Shown here: positions 20,335 through 31,879 of the stretch, piece after piece
How positions within the stretch are numbered: position 1 is the first letter of the stretch
Layout of the letters: the number at the start of each line of letters is the position of its first letter
Position numbers and translations under genes: made by a program
Assembly: GCF_026914185.1 (NCBI RefSeq)
Contig: NC_070574.1
Span: 2,232,501 to 2,296,500 of the forward strand
Source of the DNA: Puccinia triticina
Lineage: Eukaryota > Basidiomycota > Pucciniomycetes > Pucciniales > Pucciniaceae
Reading direction: 5' to 3'
Length of the DNA: 64,000 nucleotides
Notes under the pieces: generated by a model
Seen by the model: only the letters and a program-made list of their open reading frames with translations
What the model was told of the DNA's origin: nothing
Database searches by the model: none

Positions 20335-20386
20335 AAGGTTGTGGGTTCAACACTTGGACCTTTCTTTTCACTTGTTCAATACTGGG

Positions 20387-20829
20387 CATGCTGAGCCCTT
20401 CCCCCAAGCGCCCGCAAACGGCTGAGGACAAGGAGGAGGACAACAAGCCTTGCGGTTCTGATCTCGCGGAGACCTGGATGTCGTGAGTTTCAGTTTCACT
20501 TTTGGCATCGGACGAGTTGAGGGGTGACGTCTTCCTCACCATTTGGTGCTGGGGTGGTGAACGGTTGATCAGTTGGCAATCGGCTGCATGAGTTGCCCGG
20601 CCTAACACTGAGATTCCGGAATTGGGTTGTTCCCACTTCTCTCTATCCCCGGGTCTCCGAACAGGGGAGCCCATGAACTGTTCATATTGCAAGTAGGGCT
20701 GCAAGGCCGGGCAAAAGCTCAGAAATCCCGAGAAAAGCGGGCCCGTGGCCAGACCCAGTCCGCCCGTGCTCGGGCTGCCTTCCTTACTGGTGGCAGCCAT
20801 CAAGACCTTGATGAATATGGCATGGAACT
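20387..20829. other. Non-coding spacer
   Basis: Long frames here are open by composition only, on both strands. I see no gene. Confidence 0.35.
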
Positions 20830-22190
20830 CTTCAATGACCGGTCCCATTGAGCGAGTGCATTGCTCATTTGATGACCGGCACCGGCCATCAAGAGAGGGT
20901 GTATCACTCTTGATTGAGAGGTAGAGATATGGCTGGCCATCAATCCGCGTAGGTAGTAATCTCTCTTGATAGCCGCTACCGGTCAACAAAGAGAGCTATG
21001 CCTTGATGGTTGGTACCAGTCATCAAACTACATATGGTGTTGCAAGCCCGTCTGGGCACTCACCAAAGTTTGGCCAAAAAAAGGCCAAGCGCGTGTGGCC
21101 AACCCTAAAGCCTGCTTGGCCAATCCTCAAGCCCGCCTGGCACACTCCCAACCCCCGCTTGGCACATCGCAAAGTGGGCGTGGTTTGGCACAAAGCCCCG
21201 CTGGGCCGATTTCAAGCAAGGGTGCCACGCACGCCAAACGCTGTGCTGGCCATCAAGGAGAGAAGTTTCCCTCCTCGATGGTCGGTCTACAAACTGGTCA
21301 TCGAGAAGGGAAGACTCCCTTCTTGATGATCAATACAAGTATTGACCACCGCGAAGGGAGTCTTTCCTCCCCGATGACCAGCCTACAGACCGGCCATCGA
21401 GAAGGAAAAGCTCCCTTGTTGATGTCCGATGTGCAATGTCAAGAAGGGAGAACATTTCCCCTCCTCGAGGGCACATCGTTCTTGCCTTTCAAGGCAGAGA
21501 CAAGGGCCGTTGTCTGATGACCGGCGTGTTGCATGCCAAGTCACAGATCCCATCAGCCCAGAGCTTGATGTCGGCCAAGCGGGACTTGGCTGTGTGCCAA
21601 GCTCTGCCCCCCGCGCAACCTGCCCAATCAAGCCTGCTGGGCACATACCCAACCCCCGGAGGCACTCGGCCAAGCGGGAGTTGGGTATGTGCCCAGACGC
21701 GCTTGCAACACCATACTCCAAGCTCTCTTGACACCCCTTGTACCGGTCATTGAAAGTGCTCAACTCTCTCGGTCTTCCAAGGAAGAGACACATGTGACAT
21801 GGCTCTCTTGGATGACCGGTACAGGCCGTTGAGAGAGTACATACATAGCTCTCTTGAATGAGCGATACCGGTTGTTGAGGGAACCCTCTCGATGGCCGCG
21901 GTATTGGTCATCGAGAGCGCTGCACACTCTTTTGACGGCCAGTCCGGTCATCGCAGAGAGCTATGCACTCTCTCGACGGCCAGTCCGGTCATCGCAGAGA
22001 GCTATGCACTCTCTTGATGGCCGTTACCAGTCATCAAAGAACAGTCATCGGGAGGATTCTTGCTCTCAGCGACGGTCCTGATTGCTCATTCAGATGAATT
22101 CCTCTCGATGACCCTTCTGACTGGTCATTGAGGGCATCACACAGGTCACTGAGGGGATTACACATCTTGATGACCCTGACTCGTCAGCCC
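20830..22190. repeat. Degenerate ACCGGTCAT minisatellite region
   Basis: Diverged ACCGGTCATCRAGAGAG and CTCTYGATGACCGG units at irregular spacing, interrupted near 21060-21250 and 21540-21720 by GC-rich GGCCAA/TTGGCC blocks that are inverted relative to one another. Open frames here are repeat artefacts. The flank 22225-22285 matches 55250-55310 in inverse orientation, so both belong to one element family. Confidence 0.65.
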
Positions 22191-23194
22191 CAGGTCATCA
22201 AGTGGAATAAAACTCTCAAGCTTGCCTGCACACAAGTGTGCACAGGCCAGTATTGTGTGTCCTGCAGGGCCCTGGCAACGGAGGTGGGATGTGATGGGAT
22301 CATGGGTGTGAGCGAACTTAGCACAGTGCAAGTCCCTTGCCTGCCGGGGGGCGCGGCGCGAAGCGCCTCGCACGAAGTGCGACATCGACGGGAGGGACTT
22401 GCATGGAATCCCTGATTCCTGGCTTGAGAGCCCCGCGTACAGCTCTTAGTTTTTGCAGGTGACCAACTTTGTGCCCCCCAAAACCCCACTTTCCAAAAGA
22501 ACTGAGCCCCGCCCCGGATTCCAAAGAAAGGCCTGCTTCTCCTCTTTAATTTGGCGGCAGTCACAGGCTGATAGCACTTGGTTCATGGCCTGGAGAGCAG
22601 TTTGAAAAAGGCCTCTATTTGAGACACATTCCTGCTGATGTAAGCAAGAATGCAGTATTCAACTGCATTTCAATAGATTGAAACAGCTTTTGATACAAAG
22701 CCACATGTATTTACAAAAAAAAAAAATCTCTCAATATGGTCTGCTTTTCTTGGTGTTTGAAAACTTCAAATGCAAGGATCAGGCCTGATATTGGCAGCTA
22801 CAAGGCCTAAATTGCATCAGAAGAAGCGCACTCCCAAGCACTTCTTAAGTCCTGGGGGGCAGCCTCAGCGGGCTGACGGTTGATTTACAAAAAAGGAAAA
22901 AGTGAAAAAAAGCCTGATACAGGCTGATATTCCTGGGGCTCTCAGGCCAGATACAGGTTTTTGCAGGTAAGCCTCTCTGTGAGACAGAGACCCTGCGGGG
23001 CTGCCTCACTGGGAGGCTTTGTTAAGCTTGGGGTGTGAGGGCCCAGGGGGGCATGGCAAGGTCCAATACTAAGAGCATGGAGGAAGCTGTTTGTCCCCCC
23101 AGGGGATGCGGTTTCGTCCCCCTCCCTGAAGGCCCCCTACTCACTTGAGTAGGCCCCTTCTTGATTTCACAAAACAAAAATTTCAAACTTGATT
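22191..23194. other. Non-coding stretch
   Basis: No gene recognised. A GC-rich palindromic patch (GCGCGGCGCGAAGCGCC, near 22355) and a MITE-like end near 22980-23045 are present. Confidence 0.35.
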
Positions 23195-23345
23195 AACAAA
23201 AATCAACAAGCCAAAAAAATTAAACTCAAACAAAACAAAACAAAAATTAAACTCAAACAAAACAAAAAAATCAAACTCAAACAAAACAAAAAACTTGCAC
23301 TCAAACAAAACAAAAAATTCACACTCAAACACAATAAAAAAGACA
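23195..23345. repeat. AAACTCAAACAAAACAAA minisatellite
   Basis: About eight imperfect copies of a roughly 18-bp A/C-rich unit. A minus-strand frame rich in Phe and Val across it is a low-complexity artefact. Confidence 0.7.
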
Positions 23346-23869
23346 CTCAAGTCAACTAAAACAAACAAACAAATGGAAAAACACAAATTTTAAACTTTTT
23401 TTATTTTTCTGCCTGCAATTTCAATGAAATGCAGCATGAAACCATGAAGTCAGTTTCTGTGAAACTATGGTTTTAATAAACTTAGATAGGAAGAAAATAA
23501 AACAAACAATTTGAATCCTATACTGTTTACTTGTTTTACTCCTCCTGAAAAGACTTGTTTTTCACCTGTCTTGAATGAGCTGATATGATTAAGCAATTGT
23601 GGTAAATCAATGATTTAGTTGATATTTTGAACATATATTAAATTCTCTACCTGTATAGCTTGTTTTTGATCAAAAGGGATTTCTTGAGTCTTGATCTTCT
23701 TGCATCTAGGTCTGATTAACTCAAAAAAGCTGAAAGCAAGAAAGCCAAGAGAAGAAAAACATTTTCTGCTGAGTTCAACAGCTTTAAGTATGCAGCTTCC
23801 ACAAGTACATTTCATAATGCATACTTCATCAAATTACTCTCAAAACCAAGTGCTATCCCTAAAAAGGAT
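23346..23869. other. AT-rich spacer
   Basis: No gene, repeat array or element end recognised. Confidence 0.35.
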
Positions 23870-24380
23870 GGTAATGGGTATGTACCAGTTGGCCGGTACC
23901 AAGCACCCATCTGCAGTTTCAGCAATAACTGGTATCTTACCTGTCACCAAGGTGTTAGTACCTGGATGACTGGTGTCATACCTGTTATAAAGGTACCTGG
24001 GCTTAATGACTCTTACCTTCAAAATTGAGGTTTTCACTCAAAGTCTGCACCTCAACGACTGGTATGGCACCAGGTATTGAGGTTTGCACCTTGATGACTG
24101 GTATATTGGTACCAGATATCAATGTCTGCACCTCAATCACAGATGTAATCAATTTCTGCACCTCAATCACAGATGTAACATCAGTATTTGAGGTGCGCAC
24201 CGTGATGACTGGTAAGATACAAGTTACTAAGGTATTTCTTTACTTTCATGACTGGTATTTTAAGATATCAGTCATAAGTCTGTGCATTGATGACTGGGAC
24301 CTGTTTTCAAGGTGTGTATCACCATGACTGATGTTAATAAGGTACTTGTGATCATCAAGGTGAACACCCTGATGGCTGGA
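23870..24380. repeat. Degenerate GATGACTGGTA tandem repeat
   Basis: Irregular units of roughly 40 bp contain GATGACTGGTAT and GGTACCTG or AGGTGTGCACC. A 29-bp unit (CTGCACCTCAATCACAGATG) is exactly duplicated near 24126 and 24155. Non-coding. Confidence 0.6.
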
Positions 24381-25105
24381 ATCATGCCAGTCATCTGGGC
24401 TGTGTTTCCGGCCACCTTTCGACGCAGGCGTACTGGTCTGTGTGTATAGCCTTAGCGCCAGCGGTTCGCTGGCGGAGGGTTTCTCTCTAATGTTAATTGA
24501 TGGTTCAGTGCGATGGGTATGGCGAAAGCAACAGGAAGTTGGCAAGTTTACCACTTCAGCAGCAGAGGATAGATGGGTCCAATTTTCTTTACTACCTTTC
24601 GCCAGCGCCTAGGTTCTGCTAACTTTACCTTAGGTTCAGGGTTACTTAAATAAAGATTCCGACTTACAGTCAAAGGTGAAAGAGGTCTGTAGCCTATAGG
24701 ATGAACAAATGTGTCTTGGGCAAATGTGTGCCAAGATTGCAAGTAATGATTTGGGGTTTAACTGCCAGGCTTTCAAAGATCTTGGAGCAAACAATCTATA
24801 ATTACGATGTTGAGAGTATGATCTTAAAAAACTGGATAGCTCATGGGATAAATGAAATGATCGAGTATTCGTATGACAAAACAAAAAATATGTGTAATTA
24901 GATTAGTTTGAACGAAATTTTCAGCTGGCATGAGCGCGAGTAGTAGCTTGAAGTAGTGATAAGATGTAATTGGAGCAAGACAGTGGCACCGTGGGCGAGC
25001 CTCTGGCAATTCATCAGCTGGGAGGAAGTTGGAACGGAAAGCGCTCGTAAGTCTCTTTACACATCATTAAGTTGGTGTGAATTAACATTGACGTTCCGGA
25101 TTTAC
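24381..25105. other. Intergenic sequence 3' of the Gly/Leu-rich secreted gene
   Basis: No gene recognised. On the minus strand a GTGAGT donor at the end of the secreted gene and a CTCCCAG acceptor near 25024 could define an alternative last intron, followed at once by a stop. Confidence 0.35.
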
Positions 25106-26017
25106 TCACAAGATGTGGTCAAAAACAACAGGGGCCTGGCTCATTCCACCGAAGAATCTGGTAAAGGCCGTGTTCAAACCTTCCGCGGGGCCGTCAGTCA
25201 AGGTGGCGATGGTTGCTCTCTCATGGGTACCAGCTATCTGATTGACAGTAGCACCGAGGCCGCTGGCGGCCGTGGTGCTTCCAAGACCGGGGATGAGGTT
25301 CAGCCCTGGGATGACGTTGATGCCCGGCAAGGTGCTGGCCGCTGGGAGTTTAGGAATACCGGGCATGTAGCCAACGAGTGGTACCTTGCTGAGCGCTGAG
25401 GACACCGCAGGGGTCACCGCGGGCAAAGTAGACTGGATATTACTATTTCGTCGGAAAAGCCCACCCAGCTTAGAGCCCACGGCGGAAGCCATCGACTTTG
25501 CTTTAGCTTCGAATCCATCGAGACTTCCCAGTTCACCAATCAGCGGCAAACTCAGTCGCTTCTTGAGTGACGAGTTACCCAACAGGCCATGTGTCTTGAG
25601 GATCGAATCGCCACCGTTATATCCGGAAAGGTTCAACAATCCACCAGATTTGGAGCCTCCAAGCAAGCTGTTGGATTTTGAGACTGCAAGGACATCGGTC
25701 ACCTCCGGTTGTCCAAGTAAGCCGTTGGTTGACAGTACCTCAGTAGAGCCTTCTTTGGACACTGCCAGCAAACCGTTGGTCAATTCACCCGTGGCGGGGA
25801 GCGCATTGAGGGTGTGTGTCAGGCCACCAATGAGCGGATCGTTAGTGTTCAAAAGCCCGCCGTCCAGGCCGAGGATCGGGGCAGACTGGGATCGACCCGC
25901 TGAAAGTTTAAGAAGGTTAACATCAACCGTCTTATCATCCCTTGGAAAATGCGAACGAGATAAACCTGGCTTACCGAGTAAAATCACGGTAGAAACGAAG
26001 GAATAGGATACACGCAT
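25106..26017 (-). CDS. Secreted Gly/Leu-rich protein of unknown function
   Basis: The ATG at 26017 gives MRVSYSFVSTVILLGKPGLS, a signal peptide, and an intact frame of about 303 residues; the longer upstream frame lacks a better start. The protein is low in Cys and rich in Gly, Leu, Ser and Asn. GLL or SLL motifs recur at irregular intervals (GGLLN, NGLLAVSK, NGLLG, NSLLGGS, GGLLN, HGLLG). The C-terminal third has Pro-rich IPGLNLIPGLGS. I recognise no domain. A GTGAGT at the last codons could splice, but the next exon stops immediately, so the product would hardly change. It is a candidate secreted or wall-associated protein. The frame open on the opposite strand is a shadow. Confidence 0.6.
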   Translation of the reverse strand: MRVSYSFVSTVILLGKPGLSRSHFPRDDKTVDVNLLKLSAGRSQSAPILGLDGGLLNTNDPLIGGLTHTLNALPATGELTNGLLAVSKEGSTEVLSTNGLLGQPEVTDVLAVSKSNSLLGGSKSGGLLNLSGYNGGDSILKTHGLLGNSSLKKRLSLPLIGELGSLDGFEAKAKSMASAVGSKLGGLFRRNSNIQSTLPAVTPAVSSALSKVPLVGYMPGIPKLPAASTLPGINVIPGLNLIPGLGSTTAASGLGATVNQIAGTHERATIATLTDGPAEGLNTAFTRFFGGMSQAPVVFDHIL

Positions 26018-27277
26018 GACGATTCGAAGTTGTAAAATGAATAAATTATGATAAAGAGGGTATGGCAAGCTGGAAATGTTTGATTCAAGTCTTGGTGAGA
26101 AAGTTAGTTAGGCTGAAAGTTGAATCAAGCTTATGTAGCAAAAAACTCTTAATACTTACCAAACCTGTTGTGATGCGGATGTATGAGGATGAAAAGTCAA
26201 AGGCTCCTTCGGGAGTTGGTCACACGTGCTGCAATTCAGCCAACTTGTCGCTTATGTGCTAATCCCAAGGGGATGTCAGTGAGTATTGACTGACGGAATC
26301 TCATCTCTTTCAGCCAGCCAGCGGCCTTGCGCGATCGCTTGCCCAGTTTAAATACGTGGATTCACTCTCAAGGGTCCAAAATGCTCGTGCAACCACCTTG
26401 TAAGAGCCGACACATTGGTCGCGGTTTTTCGGATTAGCGGAACCGAGCTCACACCATGGCTCCGCAAGGAAAGTGTGTCGGAGACTGTCCCCGGCGTCAG
26501 ATTATTGCAAGCTGAAAAAAGTGAAAGAAACATGAGGCATAATTTATGAGTCAAACAGTTCGGACTTGGTCAAAAAAAAGGAAGTTTTGGCTCAACGTGG
26601 TCCGCCGGTGGGGGCTTTAAATGCCTTCAAAAAGGTCTGACGTTGAAGAGGTGGACCGTAAACATGGTATCCACGTCACTCTGGCTTGCTTCCGCATTTT
26701 GATGGTTGTGCTTGTGGTTAGGCCACGATTATGCGTGATATCTAATCCAGCCTAATCCAGCCACTTTAACGACAAGAATGCCTGTTGGTTTGCCACTAAT
26801 CTACCCTGCTTTTTTGACAATTTGTGATGGTTGACTTCTGTTGATGTGTTTTTGATAAATCCATCCTAATCCATCTGATTCCTTCTGGAGCGCAGTATGT
26901 GCTCTAGCGCAGTCTCCCCACTATTGCATTTGCCGCTATACATATTTTGGAAATAAACATGTATCCTGCAGCCTCGCTTTGGGTGACCATGTTGATCAAG
27001 GACCTTAAAAGGTCATCGGAAAGGGTGTTTGGCCATGGATCAGTCTTTAGTGACTGGGTTCTGGTACATATATAACACCGCCCGATCCGGAAAAGTGTCC
27101 GAACCTTGAATGTGGACATGTGTATGCACGCCTCTTACATAATCAGTCGCCCGACCCTGATCCGCCCCACAGCCTCCTCCCCCAGTCGGCTGGTGTCGAC
27201 AAAAACGGTCAACAGGCCAACTCAGCAGAAATACCTAACACTCCAACCCAACACTTTCCATTTCAAACTCGCTCAAG
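26018..27277. promoter_or_regulatory. Intergenic region upstream of the two flanking genes
   Basis: Divergent spacing between the secreted protein (minus) and the BAR-SH3 gene (plus). A TATA-like CATATATAAC lies near 27067, about 210 nt upstream of the BAR-SH3 ATG, followed by CT/CA-rich leader sequence. No other gene is seen. Confidence 0.4.
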
Positions 27278-29293
27278 ATGTTGAAGGCCGTCAAGCGAAC
27301 CCCGCATGTCATCACAACCAAGGTCGGCATGGCCAAGACTTCCTCAGATCCAGAGGTAGACGAACTCAAGCGCCAATTCACCACAGTCGAGGACGAGTCG
27401 GCTAAGCTGCAGAAAGATGCTAAGGCGTATCGAGAGGCTGTGCTGAGTAAGTCGCTGGAAGATCCATGAGAAGAGATATTTACTTATTGTGTACTAATTA
27501 CCATTTTTGCATCCTTCGGCTTACCTAGAAATGCTCACTTCGTCTCACAACTTCGGTCAGGCGTATGTCACCCTTCTATCTCCAATGAGCAACGAGGCAG
27601 ACCTACCCGAAAGGTACCCCAACGCAGTCAAAACAATCGACCAAATGTCGGCCTATCAGGAACTGGTCACCGATCTTAAAGATACCGTGCAGCCTGAACT
27701 AGACCTCATCGATACCCGCATCATCGCACCCATTAAGGAGTTCAACGAGGTCATTAAACATGCCAAGAAAGCTATCACAAAACGCGATCACAAAGTCAGT
27801 CCCTGTCCGTAAAAAAACTTCAAAACAAAAACACTGTCACACCTCTCTTTTATTATTTGTTTACGATCTCTTTGGTTTTTGTTTTGACCCAAAACAGTTG
27901 ATTGATTTTGATCGTCACAACAACTCATTTACCAAATTACGAGACAAAAAAGAGAAATCGCTAAGTGAGCTGCAGCCTCCCTCATCTTTTCTTTCTTTCT
28001 TGAGGTTTTAGATCTCTAACTTGACTGCCATTCCTTGGTCAATTGACCACAGAGGACGAGCAGAACATCTTCAAGGCCGAACAAGAGTATGAAGCGGCTC
28101 TCCAGGACTACGAACATTATAACAACCTGCTCAAGACCGAAATACCTCGCTTTCTACAACTCACCACGGCCTTCATCTCACCCCTATTCCATTCATTTTT
28201 CTACATGCAGTATGTCACTAGTTCACCTGCGTGACTTCTCCCGTGACAATCTATCGATATAAAAAGCAGTAATTGACCCTTCCCAACTGTTTCTAGGCTT
28301 AACATTCTCTACACGACCTATGGGAAACTTCAGCAGTTTTCAGAAGGTCGCTTCGATCTCAACCAGACAGACATTGAAAGCATTTATCTCGAACGCTTGG
28401 GTGACACGCATTCGCGGATAGAGGAGCTCACCATCACCAAACGACCCGCGCCAACAGGTGAGTAATTTTCCACGCAGCCGGACTGTCACGGGCAGCCAGA
28501 GCTAAATGTGAGCGATGCAGCAAAAATCATCGCCGAGCGCCGTGCCGCGAACCCGCCGCCACCGCGGCCCGCCTCGAGCAGCTTGCACTCGCCACGGCCT
28601 CCGGCCTCTTTATCGACCCGGACGTCGACGAGCAGTTTTGGACCCGCGTCGGCGACAGGAAAGTCGCCGGGCTTTGGCCTCCCGCCGAAGCCCAACACGC
28701 TTGGGACTTCGAGCATTCCGCCGAAGCCGAACAGCTATGGATCGTCCAGCATCCCGCCGAAGCCGATGCTCGCCCCGAAGCCGAATCTGGCCCCGAAACC
28801 CTCGTTCTCTGTCAAGCCTGCGCCCGCCGATCCGGCCCCCGTTGTCGCCGCCCCTCCACCGTACACGCCCGCGACGGCTTCTCAGCCCGCTGGCGTCGGC
28901 TCCGTGGCCGCTGCGGCCGCCGCCATCCATGCCCGAAACGCCTCGGACGCCGCGACCCCAAACCCACCTCCACTCAAGCCAAAACTCAAGCCGCCCCCGC
29001 CTCCCGCCTCCCAACCTATTTACGTCACCGCGCTCTACGACTTCGTCGCCCAGACTGACGGCGACCTCAGCTTCTCCGCCGGAGACCGCATCCTGCTCGT
29101 CAAACGTACCGACTCTGAACAGGATTGGTGGACCGGAAAGCTCAATGGTGTCGAAGGTATCTTCCCTGGTCAGTCTACTGCTTCCCCTGCTTGTATCGCG
29201 TGACCTTCGTGCTCACTCATCAAGTTTTTTTCCCTCATCCCATTCTTTGTACATTTGTCCATTTTATCCGTAGGTAACTATGTTCAACTATAA
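27278..29293 (+). CDS. BAR-SH3 domain protein (Rvs167/amphiphysin-type)
   Basis: Membrane-curvature and actin-patch/endocytosis protein by family. Seven exons join in frame to 495 codons: 27278-27446, 27529-27794, 27898-27964, 28053-28209, 28297-28457, 28521-29168, 29274-29293. All introns are GT-AG. The BAR domain covers about residues 1-250: KRTPHVITTKVGMAK, FTTVEDESAKLQKDAKAYRE, KAITKRDHKLIDFDRHNNSF, LRDKKEKSL, YNNLLKTEIPRFL, FFYMQLNILY. A Pro/Ala/Ser-rich linker (about 275-430) contains PPKPN repeats. The C-terminal SH3 has ALYDFVAQTDGDLSF, DWWTG and ends FPGNYVQL, completed only by splicing the last 20-nt exon. The ATG sits in a good context after CTCAAG; some relatives have a few more N-terminal residues. 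The frame is intact and it is probably a core gene. Confidence 0.92.
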
Positions 29294-30076
29294 CCCACAA
29301 AAAGTAGAAAACCAAAGACTTTGCATACATCTTTCTTTTTTTTTCTTTTTGTTCTCAAGAAAATACTGTCTTCTTGCTCTGTAAGGGTGCGTGTGTATCT
29401 GCAATATCAATGTGGTGTAACAAAGAGAAAGAACAACAGAGATTGTAAATATGGAGACAAAAACCATCTCCTGCTGACTTGATAAAGCCCATTGATTGGG
29501 CCAATCCTCCTCCGGGAAGTGACAGCAACATCTGAAAAAATTGCCTGTGGCTTTATTTGGGATGATAGCGCATAATTTTATATGTACAAAAAACCAGAGT
29601 TGATTTTTTTGGAAACAATTCTGCCTTGGGGTAGAAAGGACATGGGAAGCTTTGCAAGAAGCTAGTCCATCTTCCTTCCTATTCAGTTTTTGTGCATAAC
29701 CCAACTTTGAACACCATAATCATATTCAAAGTCTCAGCTCTTAACTTTCAGGATACATACCCTCACAGGTTGGAGAATGTGTTGAAGCTTTAGTTAAGGC
29801 TTGGAGGCTCCATTTGAACACAATTAAATTATCTACATATAACTAAAGAAATGGCCTCTGGGGGCCAAACAAACCAGTTCAAATACCTGTCATGCGAGTA
29901 ACGCCGGCGTTGGTATGCAAGTAACGCCGGCGTTGATACTTTTTTGTATTAACCGCGTCCGTTCAATGCATAGTCCGTTCCCTCTGAATTGACTCTGCTT
30001 GAACGGACTCCTGGTGCGACTCTCTGAAAGGATTTGGTAAGAGAGTTTGCTCTCCTGCTTGAACAGACCAGCAACT
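29294..30076. other. Intergenic region with a duplicated AAGTAACGCCGGCGTTG
   Basis: No gene. AAGTAACGCCGGCGTTG-like sequence occurs twice in tandem near 29895 and 29920, each containing the palindrome AACGCCGGCGTT. CCAACTTTGAACACCATAAT near 29702 is one end of the mariner-type MITE seen at 47885. Confidence 0.4.
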
Positions 30077-30204
30077 GGAGGACTTCCCGTCAATCTGGGA
30101 ACCCCTTCCAGACCCAGATCTGAGCCAAATTTTGCAGGGAAATTTAGGCTTTGAGACTCTGGGAGGCTCTCAGATTTCTCCCAGATTGCAACGGGAAGTC
30201 CTCC
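30077..30204. repeat. Inverted repeat with 24-bp arms
   Basis: GGAGGACTTCCCGTCAATCT at 30077 is matched by AGATTGCAACGGGAAGTCCT ending near 30202. About 80 bp lie between the arms. Flanking copies of CTTGAACGGACTC and GTTCAAGCAGACTC suggest a larger decayed foldback from about 29940 to 30410. Confidence 0.5.
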
Positions 30205-31256
30205 ACTCCATTAAATCAGACTCCAGAGTCATGTTGTCAATTCTGTTCAAGCAGACTCATCAAGCGGACTTGGTGATCAAATTTCACCGAGTCCGCTCAA
30301 CCATATTGCTTGAATGGACTCTTATCACACATCAATAATCAATCCCGTTCAAGCAGATTGCTCAAATGGACTCTTACAGACACCAGTTCCATTCAAGCAA
30401 TGTTAAACTGATAATTGATCTGCATGAATTCAGCAATCATAACACCTACATAATTCCCCTCATCATATATGCTTGACAATCCCATCATCATCAACTTTCA
30501 CACTCTCTTCATTCTCAAAAATCCCATTATCATCAATTATTGCCCTCCCATCATTACCAGAAATATTCACATTCCCATGTTCTTTTTCTCTGTGGCAGGA
30601 GCACCAACATTCTATTTATCAGCCTCAAGATTTTCCTCATACTGAACAATCAAATAATCCAAATCATGAGTGGTCTTCATCCCCAAATTTCCATCAACAT
30701 TGACAACAGACCCCTGCATACACAGTATCATCAAAATCATGAATCTCCTAAAAATTTCAATTTTCACACACAAAACCAATCTAAACACAGTATCATCTAA
30801 ATCATGAATCTTCTTACAATTTCAATCCTCAACCACGTAACCAATCTGAACACAGCTCACACAAATCTCCATCCCAGTATGGAAATAACAATCATGGCAA
30901 CCACACCTCCAGGTTTTCTATTTTTAACCTGCTCAGCTCCCAGAGTGCTTCACCAAGAAATATGCAGAGTCCATTTCAAACTTATGAATATTCTTCAAAT
31001 CTATCCCCTGTGCTTATACCCGCAAACTGGAATGACCCACCTGAAATTGATTTGGGCCTTATTCAGGAACAAATTGATTCAAGTTTATCTCAAGAGAAGG
31101 ATTTTTAAATGATCCTCCTGCTGGAAATTTGGTTGAACATGATTTCACAGGCAACCATTCCTTCGGAAATATTCCAAGAATCATGTAAACAGACCAAATG
31201 CATGGTGTTGGACTGAGCCTCCTGGGTTCAGGCCAGAAAATTTGAGGGCAGTGAGA
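30205..31256. other. AT-rich non-coding stretch
   Basis: Frames in this CA/AT-rich DNA have no family likeness. No gene recognised. Confidence 0.35.
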
Positions 31257-31879
31257 TGTTGTGTGAAGTGTCAAGCAATAATCTTCACAGGATAAACAAC
31301 CTAACTGTGAAGATTTGACCTATATTGCCTTAGATAGTAGAACCAGACTGAAAGAAACAAGATCAGAAGATGAGGATAAAAAAGAGGAGAGAATAAGGAA
31401 CATGAGAAATAACAATTACCACCACAATTTTCATACAATGCCGAGAAAACCAGAGACACAAGACAGGACAGGATAAGAAGGGAACAGGACACTATAGATC
31501 ATAAAGAGAAAAGGATAAGGAAGAGATTAGTCGAGGGAGAAGAGGGACCGAGGGAATCTCCTTCTTTTCTCACCAAATTGGAGAGAGGAGCCGATCTGAG
31601 GATTGACAATAAGCTCAAACCAAGTCAAGAAAGAGGATTGGAGTTTGAGCGAAGTCGAGTGATTTGAGGATCTTGAGCAAAGTCGTGATCGAGTCTTGAG
31701 CAAGGTCGAGACTGAAGGAAAGTGAGGGGAAAGGAGAATGGGAATCGAGATTGAAGGTCGTGGATCGAGATGAGACAAGAGAAGGAGGAGTGAGGTTGGG
31801 GCCGCGGGATCGAGTGAGATTTTGTGATTTGAAATTCTACTCAGCCCTTTTACGGGGCTGTCACGGCGAAAACTCAACA
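31257..31879 (-). repeat. 3' LTR of a copia element
   Basis: Read on the minus strand it starts TGTTGAGTTTTCGCC right after the purine tract GCGGGGGG and ends CTTCACACAACA, giving TGTTG/CAACA ends over 623 bp. The polyprotein stop codon is the TGA in its first six bases. The other LTR is absent. Confidence 0.65.

Larger units (their letters stand above)
19688..20381 (+). mobile_element. Miniature LTR retrotransposon (TRIM) with tRNA-like LTRs
   Basis: Two direct repeats, 19688-20051 and 20142-20381, both start TGTTGAAGTGTCAATCTAGC and end CACTTGTTCAATA. They flank a 90-bp non-coding interior. A perfect 5-bp duplication CTGGG lies on both sides (19683-19687 and 20382-20386). The interior opens with GGTTATGAGCCCAGG (possible primer-binding site) and closes with the purine tract GCACGGGGGA directly before the second LTR. 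Orientation is plus. It must depend on proteins from other elements. The longer first LTR is explained by an internal 112-bp MITE plus a small indel. Confidence 0.8.

Noticed and set aside
20324..21793. Open frames of 136-221 codons
   Set aside because: They overlap TRIM, minisatellite and inverted GGCCAA blocks on both strands with no family signature.
25386..26006. 206-codon plus-strand frame
   Set aside because: Antisense shadow of the secreted Gly/Leu-rich gene, which has a signal peptide and sensible composition.
28515..29273. 252-codon Arg/Ser/Pro-rich frame
   Set aside because: Frame-shifted shadow of the proline-rich linker and SH3 exon of the BAR-SH3 gene.
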